From positions 18,348 to 82,347 of the forward strand of contig JAKLKC010000027.1 of the NCBI GenBank assembly GCA_023150875.1: a DNA stretch of 64,000 bases. The letters are read 5' to 3'. This document shows, piece by piece, positions 12,866 through 21,489 of the stretch; positions within the stretch are counted from its first letter, which is position 1, and each line of letters starts with the position of its first letter. This stretch comes from Myxococcota bacterium. GTDB taxonomy: Bacteria; Myxococcota_A; UBA796; UBA9615; JAKLKC01. A program made the translations under genes and the position numbers. Under the pieces are notes generated by a model. The model was not told where the DNA came from, made no database searches, and worked only from the letters and a program-made list of their open reading frames with translations.

Positions 12866-14938
12866 TCAGGACCGGTGCGTTCCCGACGCGGTGCGGGACT
12901 CTCCGCCCCCGACGGGGACCTCGGCGCTTCGGGGCAGGGTCAGGGTGAACGTGCTCCCCCGGCCCACCTGGGAGCGTACCTCGATCCGGCCGCCGTGGGC
13001 GGAGGCGATCTCCTTGCAGATGTACAGCCCGAGCCCCACCCCGCCGGCGCCCCGGGTGTCGCCCCTCTCCACCTGGTAGAACTTGTCGAAGAGGCGGGGC
13101 AGGTCCCTCTCGGGGATCCCCCGGCCGGTGTCCTCGACCTCGACCACCACCGCCCCGCCCTCCCCGCGGCAACGCACCGAGATCCGCCCCCCGGGATCCG
13201 TGAACTTGCACGCGTTCTGCACGAGGTTCGCGAGCACCTGCTCGACCCGGGGCGGGTCGCAGCGGACGACGGTCCGCTCGGGGTCCGAGCCCTCGTAGGA
13301 GAGCTCCAGGCCCCTCTCGTGGGCCAAGGTGGCCTGGGCTTCGACCACCCTCCGCCCGATGGGGTCCACGGGGGCGAGACGGAATTCGTAGGTCATTCGA
13401 CCGGCGGCGATCCGCGAGATGTCCAGCAGGTCCTGTATCATTCCCCGGAGGGTCTGGGCCTGGCGGTACACCACGTCGAGGAAGCGTTTCTGCTGATCGG
13501 AGACGGGGCCGGCGCGACCCATGAGGACCAGGCGCGTGTAACCCTCGATCCCCGTGAGGGGAGTCTTGAGCTCGTGGGTGACCACCGACAGGAAGTCGTT
13601 CTTGAGTTGCTCCGCCTCCCTCTCCTGGGTGACGTCCCGGAGCACGGCCACGAAGCCCCGGGGCTCCCCGTGGGGGCCGACCAGGGCGCGGCGGACCACG
13701 CGGACGGCCCGCGGGGGGGAGTCCGCCCGGGGCCCAGGCGCCGAGCAGTCGGAGGAGTCCTCGCCTCCGGCCATGGGTCGGCTGAGGGTCTCGAGCCCCG
13801 CGGCGGCGACGGGCCTCCCCGGCTCCAGCCTCGCCTCCCCGACCAGGCCCAGGAGCGCGTTGGCGTGGCGGTTCAGGATCACCACGCGCCCCTGTCCGTC
13901 CACGAGGAGCGCGCCGTCCGCCATGGAGTCGAAGGCGGTGCCGAGACGAGTGTTCCGCTCCTCCAGGTCCAGGATCGTCCGCGCCAGGTGCTCGCGCATC
14001 TGCCTCATGGCCTCGGCGAGCACCCCGAACTCGGTGGCGGGGTCCAGCGAGGGGATCCGCACCTGCTCCTGGCCCCGGGTGATGGCCTCCGCCGCGGCGG
14101 TGAGCGCTTCCACGGGGGCGCTGATCAGCCCCCTCATGCGGAGGGAGGCATACACCGCCAGCAGTCCCAGCAGGAAGGGCGGGGCGACCACGAAGGGGAG
14201 CCACGTGCCCAGGAGGCCCCGGGTCGCCTCCAGCTCGGACTCGGTGAGGGAGCCCAGGCCGTACCGGAAGCTCCGGTAGGCGCGGTCCATGTCCCGGAAC
14301 CTCGCGTCGGCCTCCTCCGGGGTCGGCTCGGCGGGCCGGGCTTCCCCGGCGACCGCCCCCTCGCGGGGGGAGGGGCGCGCCGCTCCCCCACTCCCGGCGT
14401 CCTCGTCCCCGGGTCCGCCGGTGGGCTCGGGGAGGCGCTCGGGGGCGGGGAGGAATCGCGGCGGGACGGCCCTGCCCGAGTCCCACCACCGCCGGGCCTC
14501 GTTCTCGAACAGGCGGAGCTCCATGGCCAGGGAGGACGAGCCGGAGGCGAGGCCGCCCTCGAGTTCCCGGTGAAGGGCCTCGAAGTCCGCCGCGGGGAAG
14601 GGATCGGCCTCCTCCCCCTCGGTTCGGGCCGCCCCCAGGACCAGGAGCCGCGTGTACACGGCGTCGGTGGCCCGCCCCAGGTCCCAGGCGGCGTGGTGCG
14701 TGGATCGAGCCCCGTCCACCTTCTCGCCGGCGAGGCGCTCGGCCAGCACGAAAGCCGCCACGCAGGAGACGAGGCTCAGGCCGCAGGCCAGGAACGCCAG
14801 GCTGACCTGGTAGCGGACGCCCCGGGCGCGGCGCGCCCTCACGAGGACCTCGGCGACATCGCCGCAGCATGGCCGGAGGGGCGGAGGAGGGTCAAGGGGA
14901 ACGGGAGGACGGCGCGTACCCGCGCCCCGTGGAGTCAC
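12866..14938 (-). CDS. Membrane sensor histidine kinase (HAMP, PAS, HisKA, HATPase_c)
   Basis: Two TM segments, NDFLSVVTHELKTPLTGIEGYTRLV H-box, NLVQNACKFTDPGG N-box, VEDTGRGIPERDLPRLFDKFYQ and GVGLGLYICKEIASAHGG. The true start may be up to about 90 nt downstream of the ORF start. Confidence 0.9.
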   Translation of the reverse strand: MTPRGAGTRRPPVPLDPPPPLRPCCGDVAEVLVRARRARGVRYQVSLAFLACGLSLVSCVAAFVLAERLAGEKVDGARSTHHAAWDLGRATDAVYTRLLVLGAARTEGEEADPFPAADFEALHRELEGGLASGSSSLAMELRLFENEARRWWDSGRAVPPRFLPAPERLPEPTGGPGDEDAGSGGAARPSPREGAVAGEARPAEPTPEEADARFRDMDRAYRSFRYGLGSLTESELEATRGLLGTWLPFVVAPPFLLGLLAVYASLRMRGLISAPVEALTAAAEAITRGQEQVRIPSLDPATEFGVLAEAMRQMREHLARTILDLEERNTRLGTAFDSMADGALLVDGQGRVVILNRHANALLGLVGEARLEPGRPVAAAGLETLSRPMAGGEDSSDCSAPGPRADSPPRAVRVVRRALVGPHGEPRGFVAVLRDVTQEREAEQLKNDFLSVVTHELKTPLTGIEGYTRLVLMGRAGPVSDQQKRFLDVVYRQAQTLRGMIQDLLDISRIAAGRMTYEFRLAPVDPIGRRVVEAQATLAHERGLELSYEGSDPERTVVRCDPPRVEQVLANLVQNACKFTDPGGRISVRCRGEGGAVVVEVEDTGRGIPERDLPRLFDKFYQVERGDTRGAGGVGLGLYICKEIASAHGGRIEVRSQVGRGSTFTLTLPRSAEVPVGGGESRTASGTHRS

Positions 14939-15015
14939 CGTCCTGGGGCCTCGCGTTAGGTTTCCCGGGCGGCGCCCCCGCGCCCGGCCTCCCGCCGGGA
15001 CAGCCCACGAGGCCC

Positions 15016-17646
15016 ATGCGCGATCCCCTCTCGACCTACCGGGTCCAGTTCCACGAAGGGTTCGACTTCGACGCCGCGGCGGACCTCGCCGAGTACCTCC
15101 GGCGCCTCGGCGTCACCCACCTGTACGCCTCGCCCTACCTCCAGGCCGCCCCGGGGAGCACCCACGGCTACGACGTCGTCGACCCCAGCCGGGTGGACGC
15201 CAGCCTGGGCGGCGAGGAGGGCCACCTCCGCATGTGCCTCGCCCTCGGGCGGAGCGACCTCGGGCAGGTCCTCGACGTCGTGCCCAACCACATGGCGATC
15301 CCGGGTCCCCAGAACCGCTGGTGGTGGGACGTGCTGGAGAACGGCCCGTCCAGCGTATACGCCTCGTACTTCGACGTGGACTGGGACCCGCCCCAGGCCA
15401 AGCTCCGGAACACGGTGCTGATGCCCATCCTCGGCGACCACTACGGCCGCGTCCTGGAGGCGGGGCAGATCCGACTCCGCCGGGACGGCGGGGGCTTCGT
15501 CGTGCGGTACTTCGATCACGTCCTCCCCGTGGCGCCCCGCTCCCTGGAGGGGCTGCTGGACGCCGCCGCCCGGCGCTGCGGCTCCGACGAGCTGGAGAGC
15601 GTCGCCGTCGCCCTGGGTCGCCTGCCCCCCTCCACCGCCACCGACCAGGAGAGCGTACGCGAGCGGCACCGTGACAAGGAAGTCCTCCGCTCCCGGGTGG
15701 CGCGCCTCTGCGAGGAGGAGCCCGACGTCGCCGCCGCCATCGACGCCGAGGTCGACGCCATCAACGGAGACGTGGACGCCATGGACGAGCTGCTGGACCG
15801 GCAGAACTTCCGCCTCGCATACTGGCGCACCGCCGGAAGGGAGCTGGACTGGCGGCGCTTCTTCGACATCTCCACCCTCGTCGCCCTCAGGGTCGAGGAC
15901 CCCCAGGTCTTCGCCGACACCCACGCGCTGGTGCTGGCCTGGCTGGCGTCGGGGGTCCTGGACGGCCTCCGCATCGACCATGTCGACGGGCTCCGGGACC
16001 CGGGGGGCTACCTGGCCCGGCTGACGGCCGAGGCGGCCGGGGCGTGGATCGGCGTGGAGAAGGTCCTGGAGCCGGGGGAGCGGCTCCCGGGGGGCTGGCC
16101 CGTGGCGGGGACCACCGGGTACGACTTCCTGAACGACGTGCTCGGGCTCTCGGTGGACCCGGCGGGGGAGGCGCCCCTGACGGAGCTGTACGCCGAGGTC
16201 ACCGGCGCGGAGACGGCGTGGGAGGACGTGGCGAGGGAGCGGAAGCACGAGGTCATGCGGGAGTCCCTGGCCGCGGACGTGGGCCGCCTCACCCACCTGC
16301 TGGTGGACGTGTGCGAGGGACAACGCAGATACAGGGACTACACGAGACACGAGCTTCACGAGACGCTCCGGGAGCTGATCGCGTGCTTCCCCGTGTATCG
16401 CACCTACGTCGAGCCGTCCCGGGGGGAGGTGAGCGAGCAGGACGCGGCGTGGGTCGGGGAGGCGGTGGACGCCGCCCGAACGCGGAGGCCCGACCTGGAC
16501 CCGGACCTGCTCGCCTTCCTCCGGGACCTGCTGCTGCTCCGTCGGACCGGAGCGCTGGAGGCGGAGTGGGTCGGCCGCTTCCAGCAGGTCACGGGCCCGG
16601 TCATGGCCAAGGGTGTCGAAGACACCGCCTTCTACGTGTATCACCGACTCGACGCGCTGAACGAGGTCGGGGGGAGCCCGGGGAGGTTCGGGATCTCCCC
16701 CGCCGAGTTCCACGAGGCCCGCCGCGAGGCGGCCCGGCGGTGGCCCCGGGGGATGACGGCCCTCTCCACCCACGACACCAAGCGGGGGGAGGACACCCGG
16801 GCGCGCATGGTCCTGCTGTCGGAGATCCCCGAGGGATGGGCCGAGGTGGCCCGGGCGTTCCTGGCGGCGACGGAGGGGGAGGTGGACCGCAACACCCGCT
16901 ACCTGCTCCTCCAGACCTGGATCGGCGCCTGGCCCCTGCCCCGGGAGAGACTGCTGGCCTACATGGAGAAGGCGGTCCGCGAAGCCAAGACCCACACGTC
17001 GTGGGTGGACCCGGTCCCCGCGTACGAGGGGGCGGTGGCGGCGCTGGTGGAGAGGCTGTACCGGGACGAGGCCCTGATGGCGGCGCCCGCGGCCCTGGCC
17101 GCGTCCCTGGTGGGGCCGGGGCGCCTGAACTCCCTGGCCTGGAAGCTGATCCAGATCGCCGGCCCCGGGGTGCCGGACGTGTATCGCGGGACGGAGCTGT
17201 GGGACCTGTCCCTGGTGGACCCGGACAACCGCCGCCCGGTGGACTGGGAGGTCCGGCGTCGCCTGCTGGCGGAGCTGCCGGGCCTGGCGCCGGAGCAGGT
17301 CATGGCCCGTTCCGACGAGGGCCTGCCGAAGCTGCTGGTGGTCTGCCGCGCCCTGGAGCTGCGACGCCGCCGGCCCGAGGCGTTCGGGCCCGGAGCCGGC
17401 TACGCGGAGGTGGAGGCCCGGGGCTCCCGGGCGGCCCACGCCGTCGCGTTCCGGAGGGGGGACGCGGTGGTGGCGGTGGCCCCCCGCCTGCCCCTGCGCC
17501 TCGGCGGCGACTGGGGAGACACCCGGGTGACGCTCCCGCCGGGTCGGTGGCGGAACGTGCTGACGGGGGACGATCGGCCGGGGGGCGAGGCCCCGCTGGC
17601 GGAGCTGCTGTGGCGGTTCCCGGTGGCGCTGCTGGAGTGCGTATGA
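15016..17646 (+). CDS. treY: Malto-oligosyltrehalose synthase
   Basis: STYRVQFHEGFDF, YLRRLGVTHLYASPYLQAAPGSTHGYDVVDPSRVD, VLDVVPNHMA, GLRIDHVDGLRDPGGY, KGVEDTAFYVYHRLDALNEVGG, LSTHDTKRGEDTRAR. Confidence 0.95.
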   Translation: MRDPLSTYRVQFHEGFDFDAAADLAEYLRRLGVTHLYASPYLQAAPGSTHGYDVVDPSRVDASLGGEEGHLRMCLALGRSDLGQVLDVVPNHMAIPGPQNRWWWDVLENGPSSVYASYFDVDWDPPQAKLRNTVLMPILGDHYGRVLEAGQIRLRRDGGGFVVRYFDHVLPVAPRSLEGLLDAAARRCGSDELESVAVALGRLPPSTATDQESVRERHRDKEVLRSRVARLCEEEPDVAAAIDAEVDAINGDVDAMDELLDRQNFRLAYWRTAGRELDWRRFFDISTLVALRVEDPQVFADTHALVLAWLASGVLDGLRIDHVDGLRDPGGYLARLTAEAAGAWIGVEKVLEPGERLPGGWPVAGTTGYDFLNDVLGLSVDPAGEAPLTELYAEVTGAETAWEDVARERKHEVMRESLAADVGRLTHLLVDVCEGQRRYRDYTRHELHETLRELIACFPVYRTYVEPSRGEVSEQDAAWVGEAVDAARTRRPDLDPDLLAFLRDLLLLRRTGALEAEWVGRFQQVTGPVMAKGVEDTAFYVYHRLDALNEVGGSPGRFGISPAEFHEARREAARRWPRGMTALSTHDTKRGEDTRARMVLLSEIPEGWAEVARAFLAATEGEVDRNTRYLLLQTWIGAWPLPRERLLAYMEKAVREAKTHTSWVDPVPAYEGAVAALVERLYRDEALMAAPAALAASLVGPGRLNSLAWKLIQIAGPGVPDVYRGTELWDLSLVDPDNRRPVDWEVRRRLLAELPGLAPEQVMARSDEGLPKLLVVCRALELRRRRPEAFGPGAGYAEVEARGSRAAHAVAFRRGDAVVAVAPRLPLRLGGDWGDTRVTLPPGRWRNVLTGDDRPGGEAPLAELLWRFPVALLECV

Positions 17647-17725
17647 GCGCGAGGTTCCCCCGCCTGCTCGTCCGCCCGAGACGGCCCCGGCGCAGGCTGA
17701 GGCCGGCCCCGGCCCCCGCCGGACC

Positions 17726-18442
17726 TCATCCTCCGCCGGGCGAGGGCGGGAGGCGCGCCGCCTCGCGGCTCGTCTCCAGGCCGGCGAAGCCCTCGGCGCG
17801 GAGCTGGTGCTGGAAGTCGAAGGGGCCCTCCCGGCGCGCCAGCATCGCCGCCATGGAGGCGCCCGGGGGCAGGGGCGCGCAGCGGGACCCGAAGAGCACG
17901 TCCCAGAATCCGGTGACGATCCCGTAGCCCCGGGAGTCGTCGGCGAAGTGGTGGGAGAGGTGCCGATCCCGTTGGGCGCGGCCGATAAACGTCCAGGGCT
18001 CCCGCTGGTGGGTGGACCAGTGGACGAAGTCCGAGAGCAGGTAGGAGATCGTCACCCCCGACCACAAGGCCAGGTGGTAGGGGGCGGGGGCCAAGGCGGC
18101 GCACGCGGCGAAGATCGCCAGGCTGATGGGGGCCACCACCCAGACCGGGAACACGGCGATGTGGTCGTCCGCGGGGAAGCGGTGGTGCAGGCCGTGGACG
18201 CGGTAGTTCAGGTGCCGCAGCGCCGCCGGCCCCCCGGGGCTGCCGACGTGCAGGAACCAGCGGTGGAGGGCGTACTCGGCGAAGGTCCAGGCCAGGGCTC
18301 CCGCCATGAACCACACCAGCGAGGCGCCCACCGCCCCGCGGCGCGCCGCGAGCCCCAAGGCCAGGACCGCCAGGGGTCCCCAGGTGACGAAGGGGAGCGC
18401 GGGATGAGACCGCGCCAACCGGAACCAGAGCCGCTCGATCAT
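17726..18442 (-). CDS. Sterol desaturase/fatty acid hydroxylase superfamily membrane protein
   Basis: His clusters EYALHRWFLH, HGLHHRFPADD, HWSTHQ, DRHLSHHFAD among TM segments. Confidence 0.88.
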   Translation of the reverse strand: MIERLWFRLARSHPALPFVTWGPLAVLALGLAARRGAVGASLVWFMAGALAWTFAEYALHRWFLHVGSPGGPAALRHLNYRVHGLHHRFPADDHIAVFPVWVVAPISLAIFAACAALAPAPYHLALWSGVTISYLLSDFVHWSTHQREPWTFIGRAQRDRHLSHHFADDSRGYGIVTGFWDVLFGSRCAPLPPGASMAAMLARREGPFDFQHQLRAEGFAGLETSREAARLPPSPGGG

Positions 18443-18671
18443 GGCCCGATCCTAATCCCAGCGCCCCCCTCCGGACCAGCCGGCCCGGTGCCTGCGGCCC
18501 CCGCCTTGCACTGCCTCCCCCGTGGGAGGCCACGACCGATGAGGCTCAGGCTGGGGACGTGCAACGTCGCGGGGGTCGGGCTCACCACGTCGCCCTGGTC
18601 GCCGAGGCGAGGTGGGATCTCGCGGAAGGGGAGGGGGGAGGAGGCTGAGGCCGGGCGAGGACGGGGCACCG

Positions 18672-19379
18672 TCACACGGTGGCGGCGGCCCCCCTCAGCC
18701 TGGACCCCACGTCCTCCGTCACCGGGTCCCCGTGGGCCATCAGGACGGCCCGGAGATCGCGGTCGGCCATCTCCTGCAGCCACCCCCGGAAGGCGGGCGC
18801 CTTCACCGACATCGCCACCCGGGCGATCCGGGTCAGGCCGAAGAAGCCCGTGCTCCGGGTGACGTGGCGCAGGAGGAAGCCCTGGAAGCCCGGCAGGTGC
18901 TCGGTGACGTTGAAGAGCATGTCGCACACCACCAGCGCCTTCCCGCCGTCGCCCGAGTCCAGCAGCCACGCCAGTTCCACCGGCTTCACCCCGGGGACGC
19001 GCAGGGCCTCGATCCCCGGATCCGGCGGGCGCGACTCCGCCTCGGCGTCCACCCGGACGGCCTGCTCCACCCGCCCCCGGGCGGCGGCGGGGCAGACCAC
19101 CTCCATCGCAGGGTAGCGCTCCTTCCAGAGGCGGGCGTCCAGGCGGTGGAACCCGTTGGGCACCACCAGGACCCGGGGGGGCCCCAGGGCCTCCAGCGCC
19201 GCCATGCCGGGCTCGTCCAGGCAGATGGCGCTGTGGATCCACAGGCCCCCGTCCGCCATTCGGTAGACCGCCATGTTCCGGGGAAGCGGCATGCCCTTCA
19301 TGCTGCCCGTCACCTGCCAGAGGCGGGGGGCCACCGGCACCAGGGCGCCGTGGGGGTGGACGTGGGACTGCCAGGACAT
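18672..19379 (-). CDS. DUF4336-like (metallo-hydrolase-like fold) protein
   Basis: MKGMPLPRNMAVYRMADGGLWIHSAICLDE, VLVVPNGFHRLDARLWKERYP, VLMAHGDPV; resembles DUF4336 proteins from memory. Confidence 0.6.
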   Translation of the reverse strand: MSWQSHVHPHGALVPVAPRLWQVTGSMKGMPLPRNMAVYRMADGGLWIHSAICLDEPGMAALEALGPPRVLVVPNGFHRLDARLWKERYPAMEVVCPAAARGRVEQAVRVDAEAESRPPDPGIEALRVPGVKPVELAWLLDSGDGGKALVVCDMLFNVTEHLPGFQGFLLRHVTRSTGFFGLTRIARVAMSVKAPAFRGWLQEMADRDLRAVLMAHGDPVTEDVGSRLRGAAATV

Positions 19380-19501
19380 GAGAGGGTCTCCGAGGGGAGC
19401 CCAGCCTAGCACGACCCCGGGGGCGGTGCTGGTGTACCATCGGCGCCGACGGGCGGCAGGCGCTCCTCCGCGGCGGAGGCCCTCACCGGCCCGCCGGACC
19501 G

Positions 19502-21400
19502 ATGATCCGAGGTCGTGGCGATGCGCCGTGGGTCCTGATCCTCCTGGCGGCGGTCGCCTACGGGGCGGCGTTCGCCCTGTGGATGGACCTGCCCTCCCGC
19601 TGGGCCGCCGAGATCCCCCACGGCCGCAACGAGGACTGGGACTGGCAGCTCACCTTCTACGAGGTGTGCCGCGTCACCCTCCTGCGCTTCGGGCAGGCGC
19701 CCCTGTGGAACCCCTACACCCAGGGCGGCGTGCCCATGCTGGCCAACCCCGAGTCCCCCTTCCTCTACCCCGGCTTCCTGCTGGTCCTGGCCCTGGGGAC
19801 TGGCCCCGGGCTGCGCCTGTGGGTGTGGGCGCACATGGTGCTCGGCGCGGCGGGAGCCGCGGGCCTGGCCCGGGCGTCGGGGGTGAGGCCGTGGGTCAGC
19901 CTCCTCGCCCCCGTCCCCTGGCTGATGGCGGCCTTCGTCCCCGGCTTCATCGCCTACGGCCACATCATGTTCCTCGCGGTGGCGTGGCTGCCCTGGCTGC
20001 TGCTGGCCCTGCCCCTCCGGCCCGGCCCCACGCGCCGGGCCGCGCTCGCCGCCCTCGCCCTGGCCATGACCCTCCTGATGGGGGGCCACTACGTGTTCCT
20101 GTACGGCGCCCTGCTGGTGGGGCTGGCGGCCCTGTGGAGGCTGCCGGTGGGGATGGGGACCCGGGCGGTGGTGGTGGGGTGGCTGGCCCTGGACGTGGTC
20201 CTCGCCGGCCAGCGGGGCCCCGCCTGGAAGTGGGGACTCGTGGCGGGGGGCGCCGTGACCCTGGGGGCGGCCCTGGCGGCGGAGCGGGTGAAGCCCCGCT
20301 GGCTCGCCCGGCGCGCCCTGGACGTCATCGGGACCGCGGCGTCGGTGGTGGCCCCCGCCGTCCTCCTGGTGGCCGTCAAGCTGCTCCCGGGGCAGGTCCT
20401 CCTGGGCCGGGCGGAGCGCCTCACCGACGTGCCCACCGCCCGCGCCCAGGACGCCTTCGACGCGGCGCGCCTCTGGGAGGTCTGGCTGGGCGCGGTGCCC
20501 CGCCCCTCGGGACACGAGGGGCACGAGGTGTACGGCTCCGCCTGGCCCCTGGCGCTGGCCCTGGTGGGGGCCGTCGCGGGGGGGAGGCCCGGACTGGGCT
20601 TCGCCGGCGGGGCGCTGCTCTTCCTCGGGCTCTCCCTGGCGGACAACCTGCCCGTGGACTACGCCTCGGTCCTCCACTCCCTGCCGGGGTTCTCGCTCTT
20701 CCGCGTCACCGAGCGGTACGCGCTGGTGTACTCGATGTTCGTGGGCCTGGGGGCGGCGGCGGGGGTGGAGGCGGTCCTCCGGCTCGTCGCGCGGATCCGG
20801 CTCCCCCTGGGGCTGGGAGCGGCTGTGGCCACGGGCCTGCTGGCGTGGGGCAGCTTCCGTTACGTCGACACCGTCTGGACCGCCCACGGCCCCGACGCGC
20901 GCCTCGGGGTGAGGAGCTCCCCTCCCGAGACGCCGCCCTGGAGCCCTTTCGCACAGGTGGAGGGGGAGGAGAGCAACTTCGACTCGGTGCGGCGCAACCG
21001 GGGCCGCCTCGACTGCTGGACCACCGCCTGGCTCGCGGACGGGGCGCCGGGGCTGGAGGCGGAGGGGGCACCCGGCTACCGGGGCGAGGTGTACGCCGAG
21101 GGGCCTGCCCGGGTCCGGGAGGTCCGGCTCGCCCCGGGCCGGGTGGGGGCGGCGGTGGAGGTCGACGGCCCCGCCGAGCTGCGGGTGAACCAGAACCACT
21201 TCCCGGGGTGGAGGGCCCGGGTCCCGGGGGGTGCCCCCCTGACCGTCGCGGAGCGGGACGGGATCGTCGCCGTCGAACTTCCCCCGGGGTCCTACGACGT
21301 GGACCTGCGATACGCGCCGCCGGGCCTGCTCCCGGGCGCGTCGGGTTCCCTGGCGGGGTTGGCGCTGGTGGGGTGGGCGCTCCGCCGCCGGGACCGGTGA
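19502..21400 (+). CDS. Polytopic membrane protein, YfhO/GT-C-like
   Basis: Many TM helices, early acidic loop RNEDWDWQLTFYEV, LWNPYTQGGVPMLANPESPFLYP and a soluble C-terminal RVNQNHFPGWRARVPG...VAVELPPGSYDVDLRYAPP. Confidence 0.7.
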   Translation: MIRGRGDAPWVLILLAAVAYGAAFALWMDLPSRWAAEIPHGRNEDWDWQLTFYEVCRVTLLRFGQAPLWNPYTQGGVPMLANPESPFLYPGFLLVLALGTGPGLRLWVWAHMVLGAAGAAGLARASGVRPWVSLLAPVPWLMAAFVPGFIAYGHIMFLAVAWLPWLLLALPLRPGPTRRAALAALALAMTLLMGGHYVFLYGALLVGLAALWRLPVGMGTRAVVVGWLALDVVLAGQRGPAWKWGLVAGGAVTLGAALAAERVKPRWLARRALDVIGTAASVVAPAVLLVAVKLLPGQVLLGRAERLTDVPTARAQDAFDAARLWEVWLGAVPRPSGHEGHEVYGSAWPLALALVGAVAGGRPGLGFAGGALLFLGLSLADNLPVDYASVLHSLPGFSLFRVTERYALVYSMFVGLGAAAGVEAVLRLVARIRLPLGLGAAVATGLLAWGSFRYVDTVWTAHGPDARLGVRSSPPETPPWSPFAQVEGEESNFDSVRRNRGRLDCWTTAWLADGAPGLEAEGAPGYRGEVYAEGPARVREVRLAPGRVGAAVEVDGPAELRVNQNHFPGWRARVPGGAPLTVAERDGIVAVELPPGSYDVDLRYAPPGLLPGASGSLAGLALVGWALRRRDR

Positions 21401-21489
21401 AGCCCGGCCACCGGCCGGCCCCCGCGAAACCACGGCCCCCCACGCATACTCCCATGGGCTCGCGGGCGATGCCGGCGGAAGGGAGGCGG

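Noticed and set aside
10314-13079. 921-aa plus-strand ORF opposite the PilB-like gene
   Set aside because: Antisense shadow ORF with no recognisable domains.
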